DNA of 22,811 nt from NCBI GenBank assembly GCA_965151315.1, contig CBCTZG010000043.1:1-22811 (forward strand), given 5' to 3'. The stretch's first letter is position 1. The number at the start of each line of letters is the position of its first letter. Below, piece by piece: positions 14,925-22,059 of the stretch. A program made the position numbers and the translations under genes. Below the pieces are notes generated by a model. It searched no databases. It worked only from the letters and a program-made list of their open reading frames with translations, and was not told the DNA's origin. This DNA is from Avimonoglobus sp965151315. Lineage in GTDB: Bacteria; Bacillota; Clostridia; UBA1381.

Positions 14925-15418
14925 TGGACAGATATACCTTATCCGTTTTGGTGGAAAACCACGCGGGCGTACTTTCCAAGGTAGTGGGCCTGTTTTCCCG
15001 GCGGGGTTTTAACATCCATTCGCTGGCTGTGGGCGTGACCCATGATGAAACCATATCCCGGATCACCATTGAGGTTTCCGGCGACGAGAATACGGTGGAG
15101 CAAATATCGAAGCAGCTGAACAAACTCATTGATGTGATTAAAATCAAGACCTTGCGGACGGACGACGTGGTAAAGCGAGGGCTGTTGATGGTAAAAATCA
15201 AGACCAATGCCAAGATTCGGGGCGAGGTGGTGCAGATCGCGGACATTTTCCGAGCGAACATCGTCGATATGTCCCAGAGTACTGTGACTGCCGAGCTTAC
15301 CGGCAGCGATAAAAAATTAGACGCTTTTTTGGAAATGCTTGCGCCTTACGGTATCGAGGAAATCGCCCGGACAGGGATGATTGCCTTGGAACGAGGGACA
15401 AACACTTTAAAAGCATAA
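14921..15418 (+). CDS. ilvN: Acetolactate synthase small (regulatory) subunit
   Basis: A 165-aa regulatory subunit. The ACT domain at about residues 4-75 has YTLSVLVENHAGVLSKVVGL, FSRRGFNIHSLAVG and SRITIEVSGDE, and the C-terminal ALS small-subunit domain runs to the end. ACT domains of this family bind valine and mediate feedback inhibition of IlvB. The start is ATG 14921 overlapping the ilvB stop, or ATG 14924, which is better spaced (7 nt) from AGGAGG 14911-14916. ilvC follows 30 nt after the stop, with its own GGAGGG. Confidence 0.95.
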   Translation: MMDRYTLSVLVENHAGVLSKVVGLFSRRGFNIHSLAVGVTHDETISRITIEVSGDENTVEQISKQLNKLIDVIKIKTLRTDDVVKRGLLMVKIKTNAKIRGEVVQIADIFRANIVDMSQSTVTAELTGSDKKLDAFLEMLAPYGIEEIARTGMIALERGTNTLKA

Positions 15419-15448
15419 CCAATTAAAAATATTTTGGAGGGAAAGAAA

Positions 15449-16438
15449 ATGGCAAACATTTATTACGAGCAGGACTGTAACTTAGGACTTTTGAACGGGA
15501 AAACCGTGGCGATTATCGGCTACGGCAGCCAGGGCCACGCCCATGCTTTAAACCTGCATGACAGCGGGGTTAATGTAGTGGTTGGCCTGTACGAGGGCAG
15601 TAAATCCGCGAAAAAGGCCCAGGAAGCTGGCCTGCAGGTTATGTCTGTAGCAGATGCCGCCAAAGCCGCGGATATCATTATGATGCTGGTACCGGATGAA
15701 AAACAGGCAAAAATCTACAATGAAAGCATTAAAGACAACCTGGAGGAGGGCAAGACGTTGGCCTTTGCCCATGGTTTTAATATCCACTTCCTGCAGATCG
15801 TTCCCCCGGAAAACGTAGACGTAATCATGATCGCGCCCAAGGGCCCGGGCCACACTGTCCGGTCTGAGTACCTGGCCGGCAAGGGCGTTCCCTGCTTGAT
15901 CGCCATCCACCAGAATCCCAGCGGCAAGGCGCTGGAAAACGGCTTGGCATACGCGGCGGGAATCGGCGGTGCGCGGGCGGCCGTTTTGGAAACCACGTTC
16001 CGGGCCGAAACAGAAACCGACTTGTTCGGCGAGCAGGCTGTACTTTGCGGCGGCGTGACCGCTTTGATGCAGGCAGGCTTTGAAACGCTGGTTGAGGCTG
16101 GATATGATCCCCGGAACGCGTATTTTGAGTGTATCCATGAAATGAAGCTGATCGTAGACCTGATCTATGAAGGTGGCTTCTCCCGGATGCGGTACTCTAT
16201 TTCCGACACAGCGGAATTCGGCGATTATGAAACTGGGAAACGGATTATCACGGAGGAAACAAAGAAGGAAATGAAGAAGGTTTTGGAGGAGATCCAGGAT
16301 GGGACATTCGCCAAGAACTGGATTGCGGAAAACGCTGTCAACCGGCCTCATTTCAATGCTACCCGCCGGATCAAGGCCGAGCATCAGCTGGAGAAGGTAG
16401 GCGCGGAGATCAGAGCGTTATACGCCTGGAACAAATAA
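15449..16438 (+). CDS. ilvC: Ketol-acid reductoisomerase, class I
   Basis: Isomerises and reduces acetolactate to 2,3-dihydroxyisovalerate with Mg2+ and a nicotinamide cofactor. The 329-aa product is the class I (short) form. The Rossmann motif is IIGYGSQGHAHALNLHDSG, with APKGPGHTVRSEY and the C-terminal metal-binding knotted domain (TETDLFGEQAVLCGG, ECIHEMKLIVDLIYEGG). The cofactor loop reads GLYEGSKSAKKA; most class I enzymes have GLR there. The frame extends to TTG 15434, but GGAGGG at 15437-15442 lies before ATG 15449, which also matches the family start. A strong terminator follows. Confidence 0.96.
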   Translation: MANIYYEQDCNLGLLNGKTVAIIGYGSQGHAHALNLHDSGVNVVVGLYEGSKSAKKAQEAGLQVMSVADAAKAADIIMMLVPDEKQAKIYNESIKDNLEEGKTLAFAHGFNIHFLQIVPPENVDVIMIAPKGPGHTVRSEYLAGKGVPCLIAIHQNPSGKALENGLAYAAGIGGARAAVLETTFRAETETDLFGEQAVLCGGVTALMQAGFETLVEAGYDPRNAYFECIHEMKLIVDLIYEGGFSRMRYSISDTAEFGDYETGKRIITEETKKEMKKVLEEIQDGTFAKNWIAENAVNRPHFNATRRIKAEHQLEKVGAEIRALYAWNK

Positions 16439-16451
16439 GCTTACATACGAT

Positions 16452-16484
16452 AAAAAATCCGGGAGTGGGTTCCCGGATTTTTTT
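16452..16484 (+). terminator. Rho-independent terminator after ilvC
   Basis: Perfect 13-bp stem AAAAAATCCGGGA (16452-16464) / TCCCGGATTTTTT (16471-16483), 6-nt loop, ending in T. It closes the ilvBNC operon. Confidence 0.95.
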
Positions 16485-16505
16485 GTATCACAAAGGAGGG
16501 AAAGT

Positions 16506-16913
16506 ATGGAAATTCGGTTTGCGGAGCCGGCGGCGGCAGATATAATCCTGCAGTATGACCCACACATTGAGCGGGTTGAGCTCAACAGCCTGATCCTGCA
16601 GCGGCGGGTACTGCTGGCCGCTGATGCCGGCGCGTTTTGCGGCTGGCTGCGGTACAGCCTGTTCTGGGATAATACCCCGTTTTTAAATATGCTGTTTGTA
16701 CTGCCGGAACATCGGGGAATAGGGGGCGGCCGGCAGCTGATGGAAACCTGGGAGGGAGAGATGGAGCGGCAGGGCTATCCAATGCTCCTAACCTCCACGG
16801 CGGCGGAAGAATATGCCCAGCATTTCTATCATCATTTGGGCTATCAGACCATCGGCGGCTTTTTGCTGCCTGGGGAGCCGTACGAGGTTATTTTGGCGAA
16901 AAACTTAAAATAA
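16506..16913 (+). CDS. GNAT-family N-acetyltransferase, substrate unknown
   Basis: A 135-aa GNAT protein. Visible: LNMLFVLPEHRGIGGGRQLM, where R-G-I-G-G-G fits the R/Q-x-x-G-x-G/A acetyl-CoA loop, and a C-terminal AQHFYHHLGYQTIGGFLL segment matching the usual YxxxGF element. The substrate cannot be told. GGAGGG at 16495-16500 precedes the ATG by 5 nt. It lies alone between the ilvC terminator and the hairpins at 16914-16960, and I see no strong promoter of its own, so it may depend on read-through from ilvBNC. Confidence 0.85.
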   Translation: MEIRFAEPAAADIILQYDPHIERVELNSLILQRRVLLAADAGAFCGWLRYSLFWDNTPFLNMLFVLPEHRGIGGGRQLMETWEGEMERQGYPMLLTSTAAEEYAQHFYHHLGYQTIGGFLLPGEPYEVILAKNLK

Positions 16914-16960
16914 AAACAAAGGATCTCTCCTGCGGGGGTCGCAGCAGAGATCCTTCGTTT
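16914..16960 (+). terminator. Long hairpin after the GNAT gene, probable terminator
   Basis: AAGGATCTCT (16919-16928) pairs with AGAGATCCTT (16946-16955), with an inner CTGCG/CGCAG arm and an outer AAAC/GTTT arm across one mismatch. The T tract after the stem is only TTT, so termination may be inefficient. The hairpin starts right after the stop codon. Confidence 0.65.
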
Positions 16961-16988
16961 GGTGGTATATATGATAAAAGGGTATATG

Positions 16989-17008
16989 ATAGCATGTAAC
17001 CATGCTAT
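16989..17008. repeat. Perfect 8-bp inverted repeat (operator-like palindrome)
   Basis: ATAGCATG (16989-16996), spacer TAAC, CATGCTAT (17001-17008). A TATAAT sequence overlaps the right arm (17006-17011), but there is no partner -35. No gene follows on the plus strand, so the role is unclear. Confidence 0.5.
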
Positions 17009-17075
17009 AATCATATTGTTTCCCTGTTTTCGCATATTATACATCGAAAGTGCCATAAAATTAAAAAAGGGGGTT

Positions 17076-17097
17076 GCTTCCGCCCGAAGGCGGAAGC
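17076..17097 (-). terminator. Stable hairpin downstream of htrA
   Basis: GCTTCCGCC (17076-17084) / GGCGGAAGC (17089-17097). Read on the minus strand the loop is TTCG closed by C-G, the very stable cUUCGg tetraloop. On that strand it is followed by AACCCCCTTTTTT, so the T tract comes 7 nt late. Probably a terminator for htrA. Confidence 0.65.
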
Positions 17098-17120
17098 ATT
17101 ATGAAAAAAAGGATGGTTTT

Positions 17121-17142
17121 ATCGGTTTTGGGGAAAACCGAT
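17121..17142 (-). terminator. First hairpin downstream of htrA
   Basis: Perfect 9-bp stem ATCGGTTTT (17121-17129) / AAAACCGAT (17134-17142) with a 4-nt loop, about 20 nt past the htrA stop on the minus strand. A T-rich run (TTTTTTT) follows about 10 nt later on that strand. It works in tandem with the hairpin at 17076-17097. Confidence 0.6.
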
Positions 17143-17161
17143 AGGTATATAACAAGTAAAA

Positions 17162-18373
17162 CTAATTATCAGTTGTGGGGACTTCCTCGGTCAGTACAAC
17201 CCCGATATCCAAAAGCTCACCGTTTCGAATCACTGTCAGGGTCAGCGTATCCCCGGGGGATTTCTTGTCCCGGATCTCATTGAGTTCCGCGGATTTTGTG
17301 ATCGCCTGGCCGTCAGCCTTGACGATCAGATCCCCAGCTTGGATGCCCGCTTTCGCGGCGCCGCTGTCCGGCGTAACGCTGTATACGGAAAGCCCGTTGC
17401 TGGTTTCCTGTACCATGATGCCCACTAAGGGCCTGCCGGAAACATAACCATTGTTCATCAAGTCGTCAATAATGGGTTTTGCCTCGGAAATCGCGATAGC
17501 AAAGCCGATCCCTTCTACATCCGAGGAAGACAGCTTGATGGTGTTAATCCCGATGACCTCGCCCCGGCTGTTTACCAGTGCGCCGCCGGAGTTACCGGGG
17601 TTAATAGCCGCATCTGTCTGGATCAGGTTGTAAACCTTGTTATCCACTGTCATTGTCCGGTTTACAGCGCTGATTACCCCTGCAGTAACTGTACCAGCCA
17701 GCTCCTGACCCAGTGGGTTACCGATGGCTACAGACAACTCGCCTACAACAACGGAATTGGAATCACCCAGCGTAGCTGCCGGAAGACCAGTTTTGTCGAT
17801 TTTCAGCACGGCCAGGTCGGATTTGGAATCCGCGCCCACCAGCTGGGCTGTATATTCGTCGCCAGTATTTAAAACCACAGACAACTCCGTAGCGCCATCT
17901 ACAACGTGTTGGTTGGTAACGATATAGCCGTCCTCCCGGATGATGATCCCGGAGCCGCTGCCCTGCTCTACCAGCTCATCGCTGTTGGGATCGCTGGTGT
18001 AATAGGAACGGCCGGTAAAAGGATCGTAATACCGCCGGGGGGTGACTTTCGTTTTATTGATTACCCCGACGCAGCTGGGGCCAACCTTCTCGGCAATCTG
18101 GCTGACGCTCATGCCGCCGGTCTGTCCCACAAGACTTGCCATATTGGAAACAGAAGTCCCGGAAGGAACGCCTGTGGATGACGTATAATTTTGCGCCGGG
18201 GGCGCGTTTTGGATCATGAGGTACGCTCCGCCGCTAATGGCGCCTGCCGTAACAACACTGGCAGCCAGCGCCGAGCAAAGGCAGGGGACCCAGATCCGAT
18301 GTTTTCTCTGCTTTTTGGGTTTATGCTCATATATAATCATATCTGTAGAATCTGTATATGGATATTTTTTCAT
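17162..18373 (-). CDS. htrA: Membrane-anchored HtrA/DegP-like serine protease
   Basis: A 403-aa surface quality-control protease. It has a short cytoplasmic N-terminus with a basic patch (KPKKQRKHR), one membrane anchor at about 28-53, a Ser/Thr-rich linker, a trypsin-like domain at about 95-280 and one PDZ domain at about 295-395. The catalytic triad is intact: His156 (TNQHVVDGA), Asp186 (SDLAVL) and Ser262 (GNSGGALVN). HtrA proteases degrade or refold misfolded exported proteins and are often induced by envelope stress. GGAGG lies 9 nt before the ATG. It is monocistronic and convergent with the GNAT gene. Confidence 0.95.
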   Translation of the reverse strand: MKKYPYTDSTDMIIYEHKPKKQRKHRIWVPCLCSALAASVVTAGAISGGAYLMIQNAPPAQNYTSSTGVPSGTSVSNMASLVGQTGGMSVSQIAEKVGPSCVGVINKTKVTPRRYYDPFTGRSYYTSDPNSDELVEQGSGSGIIIREDGYIVTNQHVVDGATELSVVLNTGDEYTAQLVGADSKSDLAVLKIDKTGLPAATLGDSNSVVVGELSVAIGNPLGQELAGTVTAGVISAVNRTMTVDNKVYNLIQTDAAINPGNSGGALVNSRGEVIGINTIKLSSSDVEGIGFAIAISEAKPIIDDLMNNGYVSGRPLVGIMVQETSNGLSVYSVTPDSGAAKAGIQAGDLIVKADGQAITKSAELNEIRDKKSPGDTLTLTVIRNGELLDIGVVLTEEVPTTDN

Positions 18374-18445
18374 TGCGAACCGCCTCCATAAATAGTATGT
18401 CTTTTTTTACTTGGTTTTATGTTTTCTTTCTTTTCCTTGATCTTG

Positions 18446-18473
18446 TCTATATCATACACCCGTAATTTGACAG
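18446..18473 (-). promoter_or_regulatory. Possible promoter for htrA
   Basis: On the minus strand: CTGTCA (18473-18468), 16-bp spacer, TATAGA (18451-18446) preceded by TGA (extended -10). Each hexamer matches 4 of 6. It would give a leader of about 65 nt. This is the best candidate seen in an AT-rich region with several weak ones. Confidence 0.35.
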
Positions 18474-18579
18474 GCGTATGAATAAAAAGTAAATAAGTTG
18501 AATCTTTTTTATTAACAAATTATGAATATGATGACAAAATTGTAGGAGTACAATACATATTGGACAGTTGAATAAAAAG

Positions 18580-18920
18580 ATGAAGGATAGCGTCTTATAT
18601 GGGATCATCCAGTTATCACAAATCAATATACCAAAAAGAGGCATTATCCTTTATAATCAGTCGTATAAAGACGATACCGTCAATTCCTATTAAACTATGC
18701 AAAGAAATATGGTGTCAGCCGCGCCAGCCGGAAATACGACAATAGCCGCTCAGCCTGTTGGGATGGCAGCATGGAATCCCTGGCCAGCCGGTCCCGTCGG
18801 CCTCACGCCCATCCTAATCAGCACACCCAATCTGAACGGAAACTGATCCGGGATTTGCGCCGCAGAAACCCCGCGCCGGGCATGATAAAGCTATGGTACC
18901 GTCTAAAGCAGCGCGGTTAT
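18580..18920 (+). pseudogene. Degraded transposase (DDE/integrase-core type) N-terminal remnant
   Basis: From ATG 18580 one frame reads MKDSVLYGIIQLSQINIPKR and ends ILYNQSYKDDTVNSY at TAA 18691. The match resumes in another frame with LNYAKKYGVSRASRKYD, then WDGSMESLASRSRRPHAHPN and LIRDLRRRNPAPGMIKLWYR to KQRGY near 18920. This resembles the N-terminal DNA-binding part of IS481/integrase-core transposases common in Clostridia. Compared with what I recall of the family, residues are missing at the frame break and again near 18755, and the whole catalytic part is absent. TGTAGGAGTACAATACA at 18541 could be the left end of the element. The remnant cannot be functional. Confidence 0.7.
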
Positions 18921-19032
18921 AATAGTTTTCCTATAAGACCTCTTCATTGGTTATCCGTTCATTGCCCAATTTGTTTAACAAACATAGATTTTTTAGTATA
19001 TGAAATTTTTTGGAAAAATTTAAATAAAAGTA

Positions 19033-19060
19033 TTGACAAATAGGATAAATATGGTATAAT
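19033..19060 (+). promoter_or_regulatory. Sigma-A promoter for perR-rbr
   Basis: TTGACA (19033-19038, perfect), 16-bp spacer, TATAAT (19055-19060, perfect) preceded by TGG (extended -10). The predicted start near 19067 falls inside the palindrome at 19062-19090. Confidence 0.9.
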
Positions 19061-19061
19061 T

Positions 19062-19090
19062 AAATCGATAATAATTCTTATTATTGATTT
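19062..19090. promoter_or_regulatory. Probable PerR operator (Per/Fur-box palindrome)
   Basis: AAATCGATAATAA (19062-19074), TTC, TTATTATTGATTT (19078-19090): 13-bp arms with a single mismatch. The core resembles Fur/PerR boxes (GATAAT...ATTATC). It starts 2 bp after the -10 and covers the transcription start, so binding there should block initiation. Autoregulation by the downstream PerR is the natural reading. Confidence 0.75.
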
Positions 19091-19104
19091 GGAGGGGATA
19101 TATC

Positions 19105-19485
19105 ATGCAGGGCACAAAATATTCCCGCCAACGAGCGGCTTTACTAACGCTTTTGCAAAGCACGAAGACCCACCCTACAGCCGAATGGCTGTATCAGGAA
19201 TTGAAACGGGAATTCCCCAAAATCAGTCTGGCAACAGTCTACAGAAATCTAAATCTGTTGGTTGACAGCGGAGAGATCCTCCGGCTGGATATCGGGACTG
19301 GTACAGAACGTTTTGACGCCGCCACCAATCGTCACTATCATTTTATCTGCCGCCGTTGCCTGGCCGTCCTAGACCTGGACATGCCCCCGATGGATACATT
19401 GGATCGGCGCGCAGAGGAGAATAACGCCGTGCATGTGGAAAAACATACCTTGCTTTTTTACGGTGTTTGTCAAAACTGCCAATAA
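19105..19485 (+). CDS. perR: Peroxide-responsive repressor PerR (Fur family)
   Basis: A 126-aa Fur-family repressor with a winged helix (ISLATVYRNLNLLVDSGEI) and a C-terminal metal/dimer domain. Candidate regulatory-metal ligands are His23, Asp71, His77, His79 and Asp90, with exactly the spacing of B. subtilis PerR His37, Asp85, His91, His93 and Asp104. The structural zinc cysteines are Cys82/Cys85 and Cys122/Cys125. Asp at the last regulatory position is characteristic of PerR rather than Fur or Zur, supporting peroxide sensing by Fe-dependent histidine oxidation. The frame is open to TTG 19084, but GGAGGGG at 19093-19099 fits ATG 19105. Rubrerythrin follows 41 nt downstream. Confidence 0.92.
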   Translation: MQGTKYSRQRAALLTLLQSTKTHPTAEWLYQELKREFPKISLATVYRNLNLLVDSGEILRLDIGTGTERFDAATNRHYHFICRRCLAVLDLDMPPMDTLDRRAEENNAVHVEKHTLLFYGVCQNCQ

Positions 19486-19526
19486 GGCCAATGCCTTATA
19501 TTTATTTTATTTAGGAGGAGATCATC

Positions 19527-20075
19527 ATGAAAAAATTTGTTTGTCCTGTTTGCGGTTATGTACATATCGGCGATTCTGCCCCGGAAAAATGCCCCCAGTG
19601 CGGCGTTCCCGGCGAAAAGTTTAAAGAGGTCGTAGAAAATGGGGCTATGACCTGGGCTTGCGAGCATGAAATTGGCGTTGGCCAGGGTGTAGATGCGGAA
19701 GTTTATGCCGGCCTGAAAGCCAACTTTGAAGGCGAGTGTACAGAAGTCGGCATGTATCTGGCTATGGCAAGACAGGCTATCCGGGAGGGCTATCCGGAGA
19801 TCGGCGCTTTTTATCAGCAGGCTGCTTATGAGGAAGCAGAGCATGCGGCAAAGTTTGCCGAGCTCCTGGGTGAGGTCGTATTTGCCGATACCAAGAAAAA
19901 CCTGCAGCTCCGGGCTGAAGCTGAAAACGGCGCTACGGCCGGTAAATTTGAGCTGGCTAAGCGGGCGAAAGAGCTGGGTTATGATGCTATCCACGATACT
20001 GTCCATGAAATGGCAAAGGATGAAGCAAGGCATGGCTGCGGTTTTGAAGGCCTGTTGAAGAGATACTTTGGATAA
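19527..20075 (+). CDS. Reverse rubrerythrin (rubredoxin domain at the N-terminus)
   Basis: A 182-aa peroxide-scavenging enzyme. An N-terminal rubredoxin domain has Cys6/Cys9 (CPVCGY) and Cys22/Cys25 (CPQCGVP), followed by a four-helix diiron domain with Glu70, the EExxH-type EEAEHA (about 102-107) and DEARH (about 165-169). Classical rubrerythrin has the opposite order. Reverse rubrerythrins are known from clostridia as H2O2 reductases fed by NADH through flavoprotein partners, and are PerR-controlled. AGGAGGAG lies upstream of the ATG. It is in an operon with perR, and a strong terminator follows. Confidence 0.93.
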   Translation: MKKFVCPVCGYVHIGDSAPEKCPQCGVPGEKFKEVVENGAMTWACEHEIGVGQGVDAEVYAGLKANFEGECTEVGMYLAMARQAIREGYPEIGAFYQQAAYEEAEHAAKFAELLGEVVFADTKKNLQLRAEAENGATAGKFELAKRAKELGYDAIHDTVHEMAKDEARHGCGFEGLLKRYFG

Positions 20076-20101
20076 AATCAAATCCAAATCAATACGATTG
20101 G

Positions 20102-20134
20102 AAACAAGGGCGAGGCTTCTCAGCCCTTGTTTTT
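20102..20134 (+). terminator. Rho-independent terminator after rubrerythrin
   Basis: AAACAAGGGC (20102-20111) / GCCCTTGTTT (20123-20132), inner GAG/CTC pairs, ending in a T tract (20130-20134). Confidence 0.93.
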
Positions 20135-20502
20135 ATACGGTTTTAAAGTGTGAACATTTCATGTATAGGCAACGGCAAACGGTGGGCTATGGCTGCTTTG
20201 CCTGAGGTCAAATCAACTAGTCTCATAAAGTATAAGCAGCGGAAAAAAAGCAAAACGGGATTGTACAAAATTAAAGATCATTATCTGTTTTTGGGGCTGC
20301 CCTTGTTTATCCGAAATTGCGCTTTATCGAAAGCGGCAACAAATAGGATTGTGACGAATAGAATCTGCCGAGAAAAATATGGGATTTAAACGCGCAAGAC
20401 ACATGGCCGTTCTATTTTCAAAAATCAGCCGATACTTATATAGCACAATGGCCGGCGGCTTTGCAAGTTCTCTGCGGCGATGTTTTGGCCGATTTTTTAT
20501 GC
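20135..20502. other. Intergenic stretch with no recognisable gene
   Basis: About 370 nt between the perR-rbr terminator and the terminator shared with the ABC operon. The open frames here (20150-20389; 20362-20532) are short, lack convincing ribosome binding sites and match nothing I recognise. No tRNA, repeat array or clear promoter is visible. It may hold decayed gene sequence. Confidence 0.5.
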
Positions 20503-20542
20503 AAAGACACGGTCAACGGATATCTCCTTTGACCGTGTTTTT
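20503..20542. terminator. Terminator at the end of the ABC exporter operon
   Basis: ACACGGTCAA (20507-20516) / TTGACCGTGT (20529-20538), extended outward by A-T pairs to 20503/20542, with an inner GGA/TCC. The T tract is better on plus; on minus, where the ABC operon ends 16 nt before, the arm ends in CTTT. It probably works in both directions. Confidence 0.75.
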
Positions 20543-20557
20543 GTTACAACCGCACTC

Positions 20558-21283
20558 CTAAATATCCCGTCTTTCCAAAAGAAAGCTGCTAACCAGGGTA
20601 AGACCGGCAATCCATACAATGCAGGTGACCGCAAATGGCGCGTATCCCGTTTCCATAATCTGCTGCGGCGCGTTGGAGCGCATGCCATACGCCATCAGGG
20701 AATACGGCCAGATATGCCCCAGCCCCTTTGCCAGGAATAATAGCCCTGATATACCGCCGGCAAAAGAAATGCCTACCGGCAGGGCAAAGCTTCTAAAAAA
20801 TAATGAAAGCATCAGCTGGACAGACGCCGTCACCATACCGCCTAAAGTCCCAAACAGACACCAGGTTAAAATTTCCCGTGTGGGCGGCGCTGTCATGCCG
20901 ACAGCCAAGCCCGAAATCACAAACAAAACGCCGATCCACAGCTCACTCATCAACAGCAGCAGTGATACACAGACCAGCTTTGCCACAAACACCATGCTCC
21001 GTGCTGCGGGCATCGTCAGGACCTTGTTCCAGTTGTGGTTATTTTGTTCCTGCCGCATAATATAGGCACAGTAGACGCCGATCATCACTGGGAGGAAAAA
21101 GTAACAGGTAAACAGGGTGTGCTGTGTCCACAGGCTGTACCATTCGCTTTTTAAAAGTCCCAAATTGTTTAAATAATTCAGCGTTCCCAGCGCCGCCGGA
21201 ATTACCGGCATCAACAAAAATGCGAGCCATACGGGAGAACGCTTTAATTTCATCTGTTCAATCCAAATCAATTTCAACAGCAT
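20558..21283 (-). CDS. ABC-2 permease, LanG/CprC-like immunity exporter subunit
   Basis: A 241-aa integral membrane protein with about six hydrophobic segments and the ABC-2 permease pattern of lantibiotic-immunity subunits: an N-terminal amphipathic LLKLIWIEQMKLKRSPVWLA, a second helix pair around YFFLPVMIGVYCAYIM, and the charged EQNNHNWNKVLTMP loop typical of the MutG/SpaG group. It starts 2 nt after the stop of the other permease (stop ends at 21286, ATG at 21283), behind GAGAGG. With its partner it would form the membrane channel for the ATPase encoded first in the operon. Substrate inferred: lantibiotics or other cationic peptides. Confidence 0.85.
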   Translation of the reverse strand: MLLKLIWIEQMKLKRSPVWLAFLLMPVIPAALGTLNYLNNLGLLKSEWYSLWTQHTLFTCYFFLPVMIGVYCAYIMRQEQNNHNWNKVLTMPAARSMVFVAKLVCVSLLLLMSELWIGVLFVISGLAVGMTAPPTREILTWCLFGTLGGMVTASVQLMLSLFFRSFALPVGISFAGGISGLLFLAKGLGHIWPYSLMAYGMRSNAPQQIMETGYAPFAVTCIVWIAGLTLVSSFLLERRDI

Positions 21284-21285
21284 TG

Positions 21286-22059
21286 TTAAACCTCTCTTTC
21301 ACAAAAGATCTTCCGCCCGATCCAATAGGCCGCCGCTGCGCCGGCCAGCAGCAGGAAAAAGCACAGCCAGTCAATATCCATTACCGCAAAATACGCGTTG
21401 GCATACCGGGTTTCCTTTGTCCAGCCAAACATCCCTACAAACTGCAGCGTGCCGTAATAGCCCCAGGGGATGCACCGGCGGAGCAGGGGAAACTGGGGCA
21501 GAAACATGGAAAACAATCCCGCGAAGGTACCGATGATCCCAGCAAAGAAGGATACTGCCTGATTCTTAAATATCATGGACAGGGCATGCTGGATCATATA
21601 TACCGTGGCGGTAGGCACCGCGGTAAATAATAGGAACATCAGGTATAGATTCCAAGGCAGCTCGCCGCCGAAGCCCATACATTTTCCAAATATCAAAAGC
21701 CCCGCCCAGCTGATCACCACCGACAGCAAAACGATCCCCAGACCATACAGCAACTTGGCGTCATACAGCCGTTCCTTGCTTGTCAGAACGCAGAGCTGCT
21801 TCAGCGTACCGCCCTTGTGCTCTGCATCCGCCAGCCGCGCGGCCACCACAATGGACAGCACCGGGAAGAAAATGGCGTTGAGCAAAGGGATCTGATACAA
21901 AAAATTCATCCAGCCGTTTTGCAGCATAAACCGTCCGCTTTCGCTGCCGTAGTCGCCGTACGTCCCCCATAAAAGCCCCACGGCTGTAATGGCCAGCGCC
22001 GTCAGGAACACATACCGCCGCCTTGTTTTGAGGAATTCGCAGTGCAGAAGACGGATCAT
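21286..22059 (-). CDS. ABC-2 permease, LanE/CprB-like immunity exporter subunit
   Basis: A 257-aa membrane protein with about six TM segments. RLLHCEFLKTRRRYVFLTAL at the N-terminus and VAARLADAEHKGGTLKQLCV, then KERLYDAKLLYG, match the MutE/EpiE/SpaE permease pattern. The ATG overlaps the ATPase stop by 4 nt (22056-22059), implying translational coupling. Two different permeases behind one ATPase is the typical FEG arrangement for producer immunity or for resistance to host or competitor peptides. No bacteriocin structural gene is visible in the window. Confidence 0.85.
   Translation of the reverse strand: MIRLLHCEFLKTRRRYVFLTALAITAVGLLWGTYGDYGSESGRFMLQNGWMNFLYQIPLLNAIFFPVLSIVVAARLADAEHKGGTLKQLCVLTSKERLYDAKLLYGLGIVLLSVVISWAGLLIFGKCMGFGGELPWNLYLMFLLFTAVPTATVYMIQHALSMIFKNQAVSFFAGIIGTFAGLFSMFLPQFPLLRRCIPWGYYGTLQFVGMFGWTKETRYANAYFAVMDIDWLCFFLLLAGAAAAYWIGRKIFCEREV

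Noticed and set aside
16959..17144. 61-codon hydrophobic frame between the GNAT gene and htrA
   Set aside because: Low-complexity sequence made from palindromes and hairpins, with no ribosome binding site.
17074..17283. Short open frame beginning near ATGAAAAAAAGG (17101)
   Set aside because: It runs through two terminator hairpins and then antisense to htrA, with no domain I recognise.
18467..18495. Plus-strand promoter TTGACA-17-TAAATA
   Set aside because: The -10 is poor and the only downstream reading frame is the broken transposase.
20150..20389. 79-codon open frame after the rubrerythrin terminator
   Set aside because: No Shine-Dalgarno, no recognisable similarity and a composition unlike neighbouring genes.
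20362..20532. 57-codon frame ending inside the 20503-20542 terminator
   Set aside because: It reads somewhat protein-like (TWPFYFQKSADTY) but has only CTG as a possible start and matches nothing I know. It could be decayed coding sequence.
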